DNA of 64,000 bases. It comes from Pollenia angustigena. Its lineage: Eukaryota; Arthropoda; Insecta; Diptera; Polleniidae. Position 1 is the stretch's first letter. Every line of letters begins with the position of its first letter. Below, one piece after another: positions 23,073-33,854 of this stretch. A program made the translations under genes and the position numbers. The notes beneath the pieces were generated by a model. The model was not told where the DNA came from. It did no database searches and saw nothing but the letters and a program-made list of their open reading frames with translations. Location: assembly GCA_930367215.1 (NCBI GenBank), contig OV884056.1:318648709-318712708 (forward strand). Reading direction: 5' to 3'.

Positions 23073-24945
23073 TTTTTCACAGAGGAAAAGAAAAGATTTT
23101 TTTTTTTGTTGATTGGGTTAGATTGGTGTATTGGCAAACAGCTTATAATAACATATAGTGGGTATAATGATAAAAACGGGTATAACTCAGGAACGGTAAG
23201 AACAAATTTAAAAACTGTTTATTAGACTGGTCGCATCTTGTATGGGATTTTGTTTTTAAATTCAATTGTTTGCGCTGCTTAAAATATGAGGTTTGGTGTA
23301 AGAAATTATGATCTAATTTTTCAGGTCAATCCGACGGTGCCTAGCCGTGCCGGGTGGGGCCCAAAGTTCCCCATATTATAAAAAAAAACATCTTTTCTAT
23401 CAGATCTTTTTAGTTATACTAGTTGAAAAGCCGAAAATCAAAAATATGGCTTCGTTACGATTTTCCGCAGAGAAAGTACCTCAAGTGTGCCAAATGTCAG
23501 CTTCCTATGTCATCAGATGGCTTCAGAAAGTTGCGGAAAGAATAGGACATACATGCAATATCGTGTATCAAAATATCGATATTTCAAAAAAAAAATCGAT
23601 ATTTATCGCCGATATTTAAAATACCGATATTGAAATACGACTATCGAAATCATTAAAACTTAAAATTTCAGCCGTTTTTCAAACAATATGTTTTCTTAAG
23701 ATTGGCATCACTGCAGGCATCATATCGAGCCCTTTTAGCAAAAATGATGTAACCAACAAAAATATAATTTTACAGGAGAAGGTTTTTTTTAAATATTTTT
23801 GCTTCAAGTCTAGGGTGTTGTTAAAATTGCTTTTGCTCTTATTTTGTAACGGTACTTCCCAGAGATATGAGATTTTTAGAGATGATGCAAATGATCAAAA
23901 ATTATCGATTTTCATCAAAAAAACAAAAATCTAAAATGTTGTTGGTTACATCAGTTTTGCTATTAGGGCTCAATATGTTTTTTGTAAACTATTATGTCTG
24001 AATTTACACGTTTCATCTTTTGATGCTCGACTTCCTTTCAATTCCCTTTTAAAGATGCAAATATAATCACACGCAGCAATCGGTTTCAACTTTTTTCGGT
24101 TCAAAACAACAACAATTTTATTAACAGCGAATCAAAGAGAAATGGAAAAGAAAAAAAATTACATGCCGCCATCGTTGCGCATATACTTACCAACAAATAA
24201 AAACACAAAGCGTACTGACCGAGTACAGGCATCTACATACTAACCCCCTTTTTTCTTTCTTCTTTCACCTAAAAACATAAGAGTTGAGCATCAAAAGATG
24301 AAACGTGTGAAAGCAGGGGGTCTACTCCCTACTTCGATGCGAAAGCTTAATGCTAACTTGGTACTCTCTATAACTTTCGCAAAATTTTCTGAAAATGAAG
24401 CGATAGTGGCAATAAAAATTAAAGATGGCGCGGATTTACAGTAATGAAATGGAAAAGTGTGTAAAAATATTTGAAATTGGAAAATTTTAATAAAATAAAG
24501 TGATGATTTACGAAAAGAAAAAAAAAATTAGATACGAAAGACACATGCGCAAATGTATTGAAGAGTACCAATCGCTAGATTTGCTACAATTTTCTTTCGC
24601 ATCGCAATGGAGAGTAGCCCCCCAGACTTAGGAGCTCTAAAATAATTGGCATTTATAAGAAGAAGAATTAAGAAAAAAAGCTGGGTTTTCACATTGCAGA
24701 CTTCTAATTAAAACAGTAAGGTAAAACGAGCTTAAAAAGATTTATTTTATGCGGTTTTGGAACAATATATGTGCCTATACATATTTGGAAAAACAGTAAG
24801 ATTTGTGAATATATATACATATACTACGTACATATGTATATTAAATTTTTAATTTGGTAATATTTTCAGCAAAATAAATTCGATATATCGATATTTTTTA
24901 AATAATAAATATCGGTATATTTTTTCAATTTGCCCATCCCTATGC
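23073..24945. other. Intergenic DNA with ATCGATATTT motif clusters
   Basis: 23560-23650 and 24880-24945 are rich in ATCGATATT/ACCGATATT, and the second cluster ends GCCCATCCCTA, a typical hAT terminus in inverse (TAGGGATGGGC). An hAT-type element probably spans part of this stretch but its left terminus and TSD were not found. No gene is seen. Confidence 0.4.
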
Positions 24946-25843
24946 ACAGTAGGTAATTTGGCCTATATTTTTGGCCAAAATTCAAAATCTGCACTTTAGA
25001 AAAATTAGTTTTTTTTTTGTTGTAATGTGATAAAGAATACTTCAAAGCAAATAGAAGTGAATTTTTATTTTATAAATAACAAAACCCCGTTCATCGCCCG
25101 ACTCTTAAAGTCAGTGTATACAATCAACAGTTTAAGTGGGGCGCGCTTCGTGTTATTTTTTATTACAATACCTGACACTAGTTTTTAATAAAAAAACAAA
25201 TGAAAAATACAATAAAATATGGAAAACAATATTAATAGTAAGTGATTAATAAATACATAATCGTTGTTTAAAACAAAATAGTTTATTGGTGAAAAAAAAT
25301 CAATCTTTTGATCTTATCTCAATTAATAAAAAAATAAAAGTTTTATACAACTTTGGAGAAGCTTTTAAAAAAAGTTTAAAATGTTTTAAAGCTAATAGTA
25401 ATAAGGTCTTGATAGGTATTTGATTTTGAGATTGTATAATCAATTTCATGCTGCGTTTTTTGAGATATCCCATTTTTTTGCAGGCAACCTCTATTTCGCT
25501 TAAGCTCTGAAAACACTGAGGATCTTAGCGCCAGTGAAAACGATGAGTGCGCAAATGATGTCAATATGTTAACATACACAATTTACACAAATGATTTGGA
25601 TGATATTAAATTAGAAAATTAATAAGATATACCAAAAGTAGACAAAAACAAATTTTAAAAATTTTGTTCTAACGCGTATCTTTTCAAAGGAATGCGATAT
25701 TTAGAAATTCCAAGTTTATTCTTAGTTTTAGAGTTAATAAGTTAAAAAGTTTATCATAAAATTCATATCCAGATTTGTTAAAATTCTGTCCGCCTGTTAT
25801 CAATTTTGGCCAAAAAAATTGGATAAATTACCCATAGTGCTAT
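24946..25843. mobile_element. DNA transposon derivative with about 40 bp TIRs
   Basis: Left end GCACAGTAGGTAATTTGGCC and the inverse of the right end (GCACTATGGGTAATTTATCC) pair imperfectly and then share TTTTTTGGCCAAAATT. A TA flanks the right side. The termini recall Tc1/mariner/pogo elements, but the family is not certain. It contains the spliced coding remnant at 25484-25622. Confidence 0.6.
25484..25622 (+). pseudogene. Acidic C-terminal exon remnant inside a TIR element
   Basis: A good acceptor (CCATTTTTTTGCAG) is followed by an open 45-codon frame containing LFRLSSENTEDLSASENDE and ending YTNDLDDIKLEN-stop. The acidic, Ser-rich tail is like the C-terminus of a pogo-type transposase, but there is no catalytic motif to prove it. 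Upstream exons were not found, so this is presumably what remains of the element's transposase gene. Confidence 0.4.
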
Positions 25844-26394
25844 GTTGAAATTGGTGTCCAATAACATTCAAATACTATTGTTTTCCTACTACATATTAAT
25901 GATTTTTTAAATAACTATTTGATTTGAAAAACATTTAATGATTTATAGGCTACTTTGGCCTTTAGACTTATTGTAATATAAATAGAAATAAAAAAATTTA
26001 TTAAATTTTGGTTTTAACATATTATTTTTGCATGTTTTTCCTCCTTCACCGAAGTTAAATGGTAATTTCCACCGATAGGTCCACCGATACTAAAAATTCA
26101 AGTTCTTGAAGAGCCTTTGTTTTACCATATTTTCACAGGGAAACAATCAAATTTAAATAATGTAAAAATAATTTGTATTTATTTATAACCTACATATTTC
26201 GACAAGTGCAACTTTTTTCATTTGGATATTTTAATTGCACGTTTTGTTTTAAAAAAAGCTCTTTAAGACAGACATTATGCATTGACTTTTTCTATTTAAA
26301 ATCGTTCGTAGAGTTCACAGAGTCAAAAAGAATGTATAAGAAACTATGCGATTGCAAATAACTGTAATTTTTTTCTTTGTATACTTGGATATCA
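25844..26394. other. Intergenic, nothing recognised
   Basis: No ORF with protein-like character, no array and no paired termini. Confidence 0.5.
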
Positions 26395-26402
26395 CGTGCG
26401 AC

Positions 26403-28278
26403 CAGTGTGACCCTTTTAGCATTTTCACTGCTAAATTTAGCATTATTTATTTTGATTTAGCAGCGAATTTTTCAAATAGCATTTAGCATTATTTTCAGCA
26501 TTTTTGTAATATTTTTTTAGCATTATTTAGTATTTTTTAATCTTAAAAATTTTATATACTGCTATTTTACAATATAACTTATCAGTTCTGTTAATCTCTA
26601 TAATTGTATTTTATCATTTATACGTCTGTACAAATGTATAATAAAAGCAACCCTGTAAACACCAAAAAAAGTTAATGAACAAACGGTAGATTTTACTACA
26701 GAAGAAATAACGGTTTTGGAACAGCAATGGCAAAAGCTGAATGCATACGAATTGATGAACCAAAGTTCAACTATTGAATTCTGGATATGTGTTTAGAATA
26801 TGACGGAAACAGATCATATTCTAATGGCATTTTGACCAAAACTTTGGAAATTAAGGAAAAATATTCATATAATGGTGTGTTTAATTTGTAATTAAATTTA
26901 CTGAAAATGCTGTTGAATAGCCTTTCATGTTTTCAATGACAATTTTTGTTTTTACTTATATTTTGGATTTCATAACATATATCTGTGGCTTAAGTTGACT
27001 TAAGTGCTTTTTAATTTTATTGCATATTTTTATTATCTTCTTCTGACGCAGCTAAATTTCAAGTATAAAATGACATTACATATTGATAAAACTATACGCA
27101 TTTATATTTTAACTTTCACAATACAACACACAATACATTTTAGACAAAACCCTCAATAACTCAAAACACGAAATTTCGACTTAAGCCATTATTATTTATT
27201 GCCACAGATATGTATGTATATCGTTACCTAAAACGCAAAAAACCCTATGAAAATTTTACAAAAAAAAAACATTTAAAATTATAAATTTTTTAATCGCCTT
27301 AAACTGTTCATAATTTATTTCTTTTCTTTTAAAACCTAAATGCCCAACCATAATGTGCATAGCCTTGCTTAACCTACTGTCAAAAATTAACAAAAAGTCT
27401 CTCAACTGTATTAAAAAAAAAACAAAATCAAAAAACATTTAATTCCGTACGGAATGTGCGATCAGTTTCGCACTTTGCTTAAGCAAATGACAGTTTCATA
27501 AAACTTAACAAAAGTTTTCTTTAAGTTCAATATGGTTTGCCTCAAAGTCTATCCAATAGGTCTGCGCAAGAAGCCAGATGTTTATTTGGTTTATTCCTCA
27601 ACGATGTCAAAAGTTGTTTACATTTTGCTTATACATACATGTATATTTTTGTTTGCGTTTTTGGTTTTTTGCCACACATACATGCACACAAAACACATTT
27701 TTCCTTTTGTTTCGCCCATGTAGTAGTAAGATTTTGACAACGGCGAGAAATTTTACACATTTTTACACATTTTATTATTTATGTTGTATTGTTGTAGAAG
27801 TAAGCAGACCTATTGGATAGGCCTTGGTTTGCCCTATATGATTTACATGTATTCGTACATTTGCTTAAGCAAACTTTAGCACATTATGGTTGCGCCTTAA
27901 CAGTTTTTTTTTTAACAGTTGACAATGTTGCATAATTTGCAAACTGTAGGTTAGGGCTTTAAGCGTTTATGATGTAATATTTTGTAGATACGGCCTTTTG
28001 TTTTTCTGGATAAAAAATCGCTAACTTTTGTCAAACTACTGAATTGTTTTTATTAAATAAATCTATGTATGTGTATCATTTTTTGGTAAAAACTTCATTT
28101 TATTTTAAAGAAATATTATATTTTCAGGTTAATCAATGTATAATTCATTCATTAAAATGATACAGTTATTAAAGAAAATTTAGCATTTTTTTAGCATTTT
28201 CAAATTTTATTTTTAGCATTTTTAGCATTGTTTTAATCCCCTTTAGCATCCAAATTTTTTTTAATTGTGGTCACACTG
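26403..28278. mobile_element. hAT element, 1876 bp, perfect 8 bp TSD
   Basis: CAGTGTGACC and its inverse GGTCACACTG form the ends, flanked by CGTGCGAC at 26395-26402 and 28279-28286. TTTAGCATT motifs are packed at both ends as subterminal repeats. Near 26690-26810 a + strand frame (TTEEITVLEQQWQKLNAYEL, then SSTIEFWICV) resembles the region just before the hAT C-terminal dimerisation domain, and it breaks down after that. A smaller inverted-repeat element is nested at about 27440-27910. Confidence 0.85.
27440..27910. mobile_element. Nested inverted-repeat element(s) in the 26403 hAT
   Basis: GTGCGATCAGTTTCGCACTT and TTGCTTAAGCAAATGACAG at the left pair loosely with CATTTGCTTAAGCAAACTTT at the right. 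A stronger inner pair is CTATCCAATAGGTCTGC (27549) with its inverse GCAGACCTATTGGATAG (27805). The left flank up to 27535 also occurs at 53489-53790, where another MITE interrupts it. Confidence 0.55.
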
Positions 28279-28360
28279 CGTGCGACATTAAAAAACAACA
28301 TTTTCTATCAGTGCGTCGAAAATAAATGCAGAAAGTTTATTAACAGCCTGTTCATGGATT

Positions 28361-28475
28361 TCGAACGTCACCGTTCGCATAGAAAATTACATTTAAAACA
28401 AAAACAAAATTCGAACATTCTTCGAAGTTTGTTTTTGTTTTTAATGTAATTTCCTATGCGAACGATGACGTTCGA
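28361..28475. repeat. Palindromic MITE, 115 bp
   Basis: TCGAACGTCACCGTTCGCAT and the inverse of ATGCGAACGATGACGTTCGA are arms of about 50 bp that continue through AAATTACATT and AAACAAAAACAAA. Nearly the whole element is hairpin. Confidence 0.75.
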
Positions 28476-28926
28476 TATCGTTAAACTGGCAGTAAATATC
28501 GGGAACAGAGATTTTTTATAAAATTAAAATAAAAGAAACCTTTCTGAAAAAAAAAGATTTGTGATCTTGGTACTTATATAATAAAGTTGGTTACGTGCAA
28601 CATCGTAAATGTGAAAATTAAAAATTAATTTTTTATATACATGAATTATTTATGTAATAACATTAATTAACTTGCAAACACACATGTACACACCTGTATA
28701 AACTCTCGAAATATATTGTTTTGCTGCAGTGTAGTCCTTGGTTGTAGTCATTTATCTTATTTTTAAATTAATATTTATTTAGAAACTGGGAATTATTTCC
28801 TTTCAAAGGTTAACTTTATATTATACTAGCTGACCCAGCAAACGATGTTTTGCCTAGAAAATTATTGTTTTTGTGTATATTTAAAATACAGATACAGAAT
28901 CAGGTACAGGTAATATTCGGTGCAGA

Positions 28927-30385
28927 GATCAGCAATGAGTAGTGAAAAAGTGAGTAGAGCTAAATCATGACTCATAAATTCTTGTACTTATACGCACTCA
29001 TACTTATTCTAATGCTATTCAAACTCATATTCACTCAAAAGTTTCATTTTATTCATCGTTCTCATACTTAGCAACATTTGTTGTGTTTGATTTATAATCT
29101 ACTCAAGTCAATGTGTATAGGCGAAGCAAAATGCGAGGCTGCCAGATTTGTCCCCGAAATAGCAAAGTGACGATTTGGCAATTACAGTTTACTTGAGGGT
29201 TACACGATCAAGTTTTGCCTATCAAATTTTAATACACTCACACTTTTTTACCAATACACTCATACTTTTAAAAATTGATACGACCCAATAAGCACAAAAG
29301 TTTTGTGAATTCCAATGTTGGAATTCCAGTGTGAATCCAAGCTTGAATTACATTTGAAATCCATCCTCTTTCCGGTCTGTTTGAAGTTTGTTAAAAAAAA
29401 CAACAAAAAAACAAATTTTTTTGAAGCATATGTTATATGTGGTACAGAGTTGTTGCAAAATTATTGTTCAAACAATGTTATAACACTATTTAAATACTGT
29501 TGTAATATTGCTTGAATAACGCTGAAATTCCATGCTTGAATTCAACGGTAAAAACAGGTTCGGTTCGACTTGAATTCTACTGCAATTCCATGCTTGAATT
29601 CAAGTGTAAAAACAGGTTCGGTTCAACTTGAATCACACTGTTATTCAAGGCTGGAATTACACTGTTAAGGTACTGTTTTGTTCGACTGTAATTCAATGGT
29701 TAATTTTGCTGGATTCGCTATTGAATTCAACTGTGTTTCAACTGTAATTCAACACTGGAAATTGGAAATTGTGACTGGATTTCAAATGTAATTCCACTTG
29801 AATTCCAGCCTAAATGCTTATTGGGGAACTTGCCTTTAAAATTCTCTTGCCAGTGAGTGTTTCAATTTACGTTCAAGAAAACAGCTGATTTCAAGGTTAG
29901 TGAGCTAATTTTTCGTTTCTCTTTATACATTTTTTTTTTAATGACATCTTGAAAGTTTGCTTTCAACTTGCGTGCAGCCTACGTCACAGCTGCCAATTTT
30001 TGCATATTTTGACAAACAGTATATGTAAAAGACTATCAAGAAAAGCTTGATCGTGTGGCTGCAATGTTACTTAAGTTACATGTATCAAGTGGACGATTTT
30101 TCGGCAAATTTATCTGGCAGCGCTCATTATTAAGTTGTGTGTTTTCTCTGTTGTGCTAAAACGGTAAATGGATGAGCTAAATGATTTGAATCATTGTGAG
30201 TATTGTAAGTATTTTCTTGAAATTATAATCAAGCTGAGGTCATTTATGAGTATGAGTATAATCTCGACGTCGCACTCATAAATATTTCTCTTGTGAGTAT
30301 GAGTGAATCAGAGTAGTTAAGTTGAAATGATTTCTACGCACTTATACTTACAATTGCATGAGTCAGTATGAGTAGCGAAAAAACG
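28927..30385. mobile_element. Insertion in the Helitron bounded by 12 bp direct repeats
   Basis: ATTCGGTGCAGA is present at 28915-28926 and again at 30386-30397, as expected for a target duplication. The inside ends carry many ACTCATAC/GAGTATGAGT motifs in opposite orientations but no clean terminal inverted repeat. No coding capacity. It contains the MITE at 29284-29825. Confidence 0.5.
29284..29825. mobile_element. MITE with CCCAATAAGC ends, 542 bp
   Basis: CCCAATAAGC and GCTTATTGGG bound a stretch made of many degenerate TTGAATTC(C/A)A motifs in both orientations. A second, shorter member (36755-36988) has the same termini. Confidence 0.7.
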
Positions 30386-30482
30386 ATTCGGTGCAGATAA
30401 TTTATCTTTATTTACAAAAAAAAAAAAAAAAGAATATGAAAATGTGAATTATAAGTAAACTATTGAATAAGTTAAGAGAATA

Positions 30483-30800
30483 TCATTGAAGCATTTTGTG
30501 ATAAACAATATTTTTCGTTTTGTTGCCAGGAGCGATAATGAACAAAGAGGATGGCTTTCCGACACGGGAACATGCGACATAGAGTTGACCGTGTGAAAAA
30601 CAGTCGTTCCCCACATTTAGTCCACAAACACTCAATGATTGCCCTTGGGATTTGTGGATTGTCATGGCGAATGCGAGACGAATTGGACATTGGATTCGTT
30701 TAAACTCGAATGGCATATCGGTTAGGATCATTGGAATTCTCGGAATGAGAACTTCCTCTCCTTTAAACTTTCCTTTTAGCACTCCATACAAAATGTATGA
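30483..30800 (-). pseudogene. Helitron Rep-Hel helicase, C-terminal remnant
   Basis: The minus-strand frame has LIPRIPMILTDMPFEFKRIQ, then PIRLAFAMTIHKSQGQSL and GQLYVACSRVG, the late motifs (IV-VI) of the PIF1-like helicase of eukaryotic Helitrons. The helicase unwinds DNA during rolling-circle transposition. Only about 100 residues remain of a protein normally over 1000 aa; the rolling-circle nuclease and Walker A region are missing, probably lost before the hAT insertion at 30857 just upstream of it. Confidence 0.85.
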
Positions 30801-31972
30801 GAAAATGAATTTTCTTTATAATTTCTTTTTTATGGAATATTTTAGACAGTTTTTGCCAGGGTTTAAAAATTAGTAAATAGTTTTTTTTCTTCATACCGAA
30901 AACGACAGTAAATATTCAAAACTAAAATATTTAAAGGTATTCATATCGCAAAAATATTCATAATTTACTAACAACATTGTAGTAATATTCAAAAATATTT
31001 AACCAGTGGTAACTTTATAATATAAAATGCGCAAAATATTAAATATTTCGCCGTATAAATATATTTTATATCGTAACTTTAACATATTTTTTGTCACCAT
31101 AAATATTAAATGTTTTGTTTCTACAATATCAATATATTCCTACCACACATTACAAACTGCCGCAGTATATGCGAAATGTACGAATATAAATAACATAACA
31201 AAACAAAATATGCCGTCTTGTTGATCATCGACTGCCAAAATATGCGACACAAAATATGCGACTATTACACACGACATATTTAAATATTTTAGAGTAAATA
31301 GTAAACATATTATTAGTCGAAAAATAAACTAATAATAGTCACAATATGAAGAAAAAAATTTTTTTTTGTGTGTACATACAAAAAAAAAAAAAAAAAAAAA
31401 AATAAAAAGGGAAAAATTTAAAATAAGAAAATCTTTGAATGTGAGTATGTGAAGGAAGAAGTAAATAATTATGTTTGATGGTTAATTTATTGAAAAAAGG
31501 CAAAATATGGTTGAAAGGTGAGTTTTATAGTTTGAGTGCAAAAATATAAAAAATATTGAAAAGTTAACTAATATTTTAAGAAAATATATACATATGTACT
31601 TAGTTTGTATTTATAATAATATTTAATTTATAAACAGCCATTAAAAGAATATAGGGAGTGTTACCTATATCAAAGACAAAATTAAATTGGTGTTTGGACT
31701 AGTTGTTCAAAAATAGAGTAAAGGTACAAAAGTGCGATTGTGTTTTGAGAAATTTATTTACAACAGACAAAGTATCTTTTATAAGGACAAACATTTTTAT
31801 GCGTGGGTGTGTAGATCATAGTTTTATGACGTAAGCATTTTATTTTTAGCTTAGCTCATTTAATTGTTGATGATAATGGATGAATTCAAATTAGAACAAC
31901 AAATCGCAATCTTGTAATAGAAGCTCAAAAAAAAGGATGTTGTGTAAATGTAGGTAGGAGGCTGCTTATATA

Positions 31973-32718
31973 CCCAGCAAACAATATGAGTCCTAAAAGA
32001 GTCTTTTAGGACTCCTTTTTATGAGCAAAACGCTCATAAAAAAGCTCCTAAAACCCTCAGATATGAGCGTGTTTTCCTATGAAACCGTCAAAAAATTTTG
32101 TACTGAATATGAGCGTTTTAGGACTTCTAAATTTAACGATTTGTATGGTAAATTGTGAGCCTTTTTGCTCACAAATCAATCATAACAACCTCTTAAGAGA
32201 GTCATAAAAGAGGGATTTTGGAGCCAAAAAAGAGTTTTATAAAAGTGTTTCTTTTTCTTGAAATTAGGGTATTCATTTTATATGTAAATTTGTGCTTTTT
32301 AGCTTTTAATGGAAAAGTTTTATTAATATATGTTTTGTGCATGGAAATCATAATCATTTTAAACAAATTTCAGCGGAAAAAAACCTACTTTTTGCACAAT
32401 TTCTCAAAGATTTTATCAAAACCACAACCGAACAGCGCACAATTATCACAATAATGACAGACAAACGCAAAATATAGAAATTATCAAGAAAAAGAAAACA
32501 AACTACCGTTGCCCCTCAGAAAACCCTCATAAATAAGAGTTTTCTAGGAGTGTGCTCCTTAATTGCTCATAAAAATGAGTCTTTTCGGAGTCCTGAATTC
32601 TACAGGCTCCGAATTCAATCAGAATTGCTCATAAATTAGGAGGGTAATCATAAAATCCTCAAGAAAAGGAATCTTTTAAGAGTCATATTTAGAAGCGCTC
32701 CGAAAATTGTTTGGTGGG
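31973..32718. mobile_element. TA-flanked MITE in the left arm
   Basis: CCCAGCAAACAAT and ATTGTTTGGTGGG are the ends, TA lies on both sides. 746 bp, rich in ATGAGTCCTAAAAGAGTC-like motifs in both directions. The other arm carries the same insertion at the same position with the same length. Confidence 0.8.
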
Positions 32719-32894
32719 TATGATCTTCTAGAGAAAAGAACATTTAAAGAAGTGATCTGTTGTAAAGACTATGCATATATATATGTATGTATGTATGTAT
32801 GTATATATAATTGTTAGCGACAAAGTAAACTTAGAAATTTGATATTGTGTTTTGTGTTATACAAGTTGATTTAAAAAAAAAAAAAAAAATTTAT

Positions 32895-33270
32895 GACTTT
32901 TCTTGTTTTTTATAAGTATGTAATTTGGAAAAGAAATGTTTTTTCAGACTATTGTTGTTTTTTTATTTGCGCCTATCATAAATATATTTTTTAGGTAAAA
33001 CACTTTTGTTTGCTTATATATAGCAATAATTATGACGCCAACAATAACGAAACCAAAATTTTCATGCAAGTAGCGATCCTTTTTTATGAACATTTTTTGC
33101 CAATTTTACACACTTGTGACCTTTTTATTTGTTGTTGCATATACGTATGACAAACAATACCTTGTGGAATCACAACAACAAATGTATGCAAATTTATGAT
33201 CTATTTTTTTTAGCGGAAAATAAAGGGTTATTTATTTTTTCACTTGTTATTTTTACAACAGGTATAGGAA
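32895..33270. repeat. Direct duplication, copy 1 (in left arm)
   Basis: Shares with 33360-33745 the blocks AATTATGACGCCAACA, TTTTCATGCAAGTAGCGATC, CAATTTTACACACTTGTGAC and TAGCGGAAAATAAAGGGTTA in the same order. The copies differ by substitutions and small indels, so this duplication is older than the inverted arms. Confidence 0.8.
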
Positions 33271-33359
33271 AAAAAGTATGAATAATTATGACGCCAATAT
33301 TTACGCAGAAAAAGAATTGTACACACCATCTGAGACAAGTGATGCGCATATGTTGCATT

Positions 33360-33745
33360 TCTTGTTTTTTTTTATAAGTAGGTATGTTATTTGGAAAAGA
33401 AACGCTTTTTCAGAGTAGTGTTGTTTTTTTTATTTGGACCAATCATAAATATTTTTTAGGTAAAACACTTTTGTTTTCTATATGCACTTGCGTAGACAAT
33501 AATTATGACGCCAACATTAACGAAACCCAAATTTTCATGCAAGTAGCGATCCTTTTTTATGAATTTTTTTTGCCAATTTTACACACTTGTGACCTTTTTA
33601 TTTGTTGTTGCATATACATATGACAAACAAGTGCAAGAATACCATGTGGAATCACAACAACAAATGTATGCAAATTTATGATCTATTTTTTAGCGGAAAA
33701 TAAAGGGTTATTTACTTGTTCACTTGTTTTTTTACATAAGGAAAA
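33360..33745. repeat. Direct duplication, copy 2 (5' of the transposase)
   Basis: Colinear with 32895-33270 and lies outside the inverted arm, just upstream of the transposase start. It may hold part of the transposase promoter; no TATA box was pinned down. Confidence 0.8.
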
Positions 33746-33854
33746 GGAAACGAGTGTATAAATTAGGTCGCACAATCTGACAAAACGATAGTTGTTTAAT
33801 TTGATTTTTAACGTTTGGTCTCACGAAAATAGTTTTTACAAGTAATAAATAATA

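Larger units (their letters stand above)
30990..33352. repeat. Left arm of the long inverted repeat in the hAT
   Basis: Reverse complement of 39454-41809 with very few differences seen by eye (for example TTATAATATAAAATGCGC versus TTTTAATATTACAATGCGC at the outer edge, single changes near 31942 and 32197, and poly(A) length). Two ORFs of 65 and 78 codons read identically in both arms, but they have no protein character; they only witness the sequence identity. TATG microsatellite at 32785-32805. Confidence 0.9.

Noticed and set aside
27532..27820. Three overlapping ORFs with hydrophobic stretches
   Set aside because: They overlap in three frames over one T-rich stretch inside a nested inverted-repeat element; no conserved feature.
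31027..31224. 65-codon ORF repeated identically at 41574-41771, and a 78-codon ORF at 32218 repeated at 40352, as duplicated small genes
   Set aside because: They are identical only because they lie in the inverted arms; codon pattern, composition and lack of motifs give no sign of coding.
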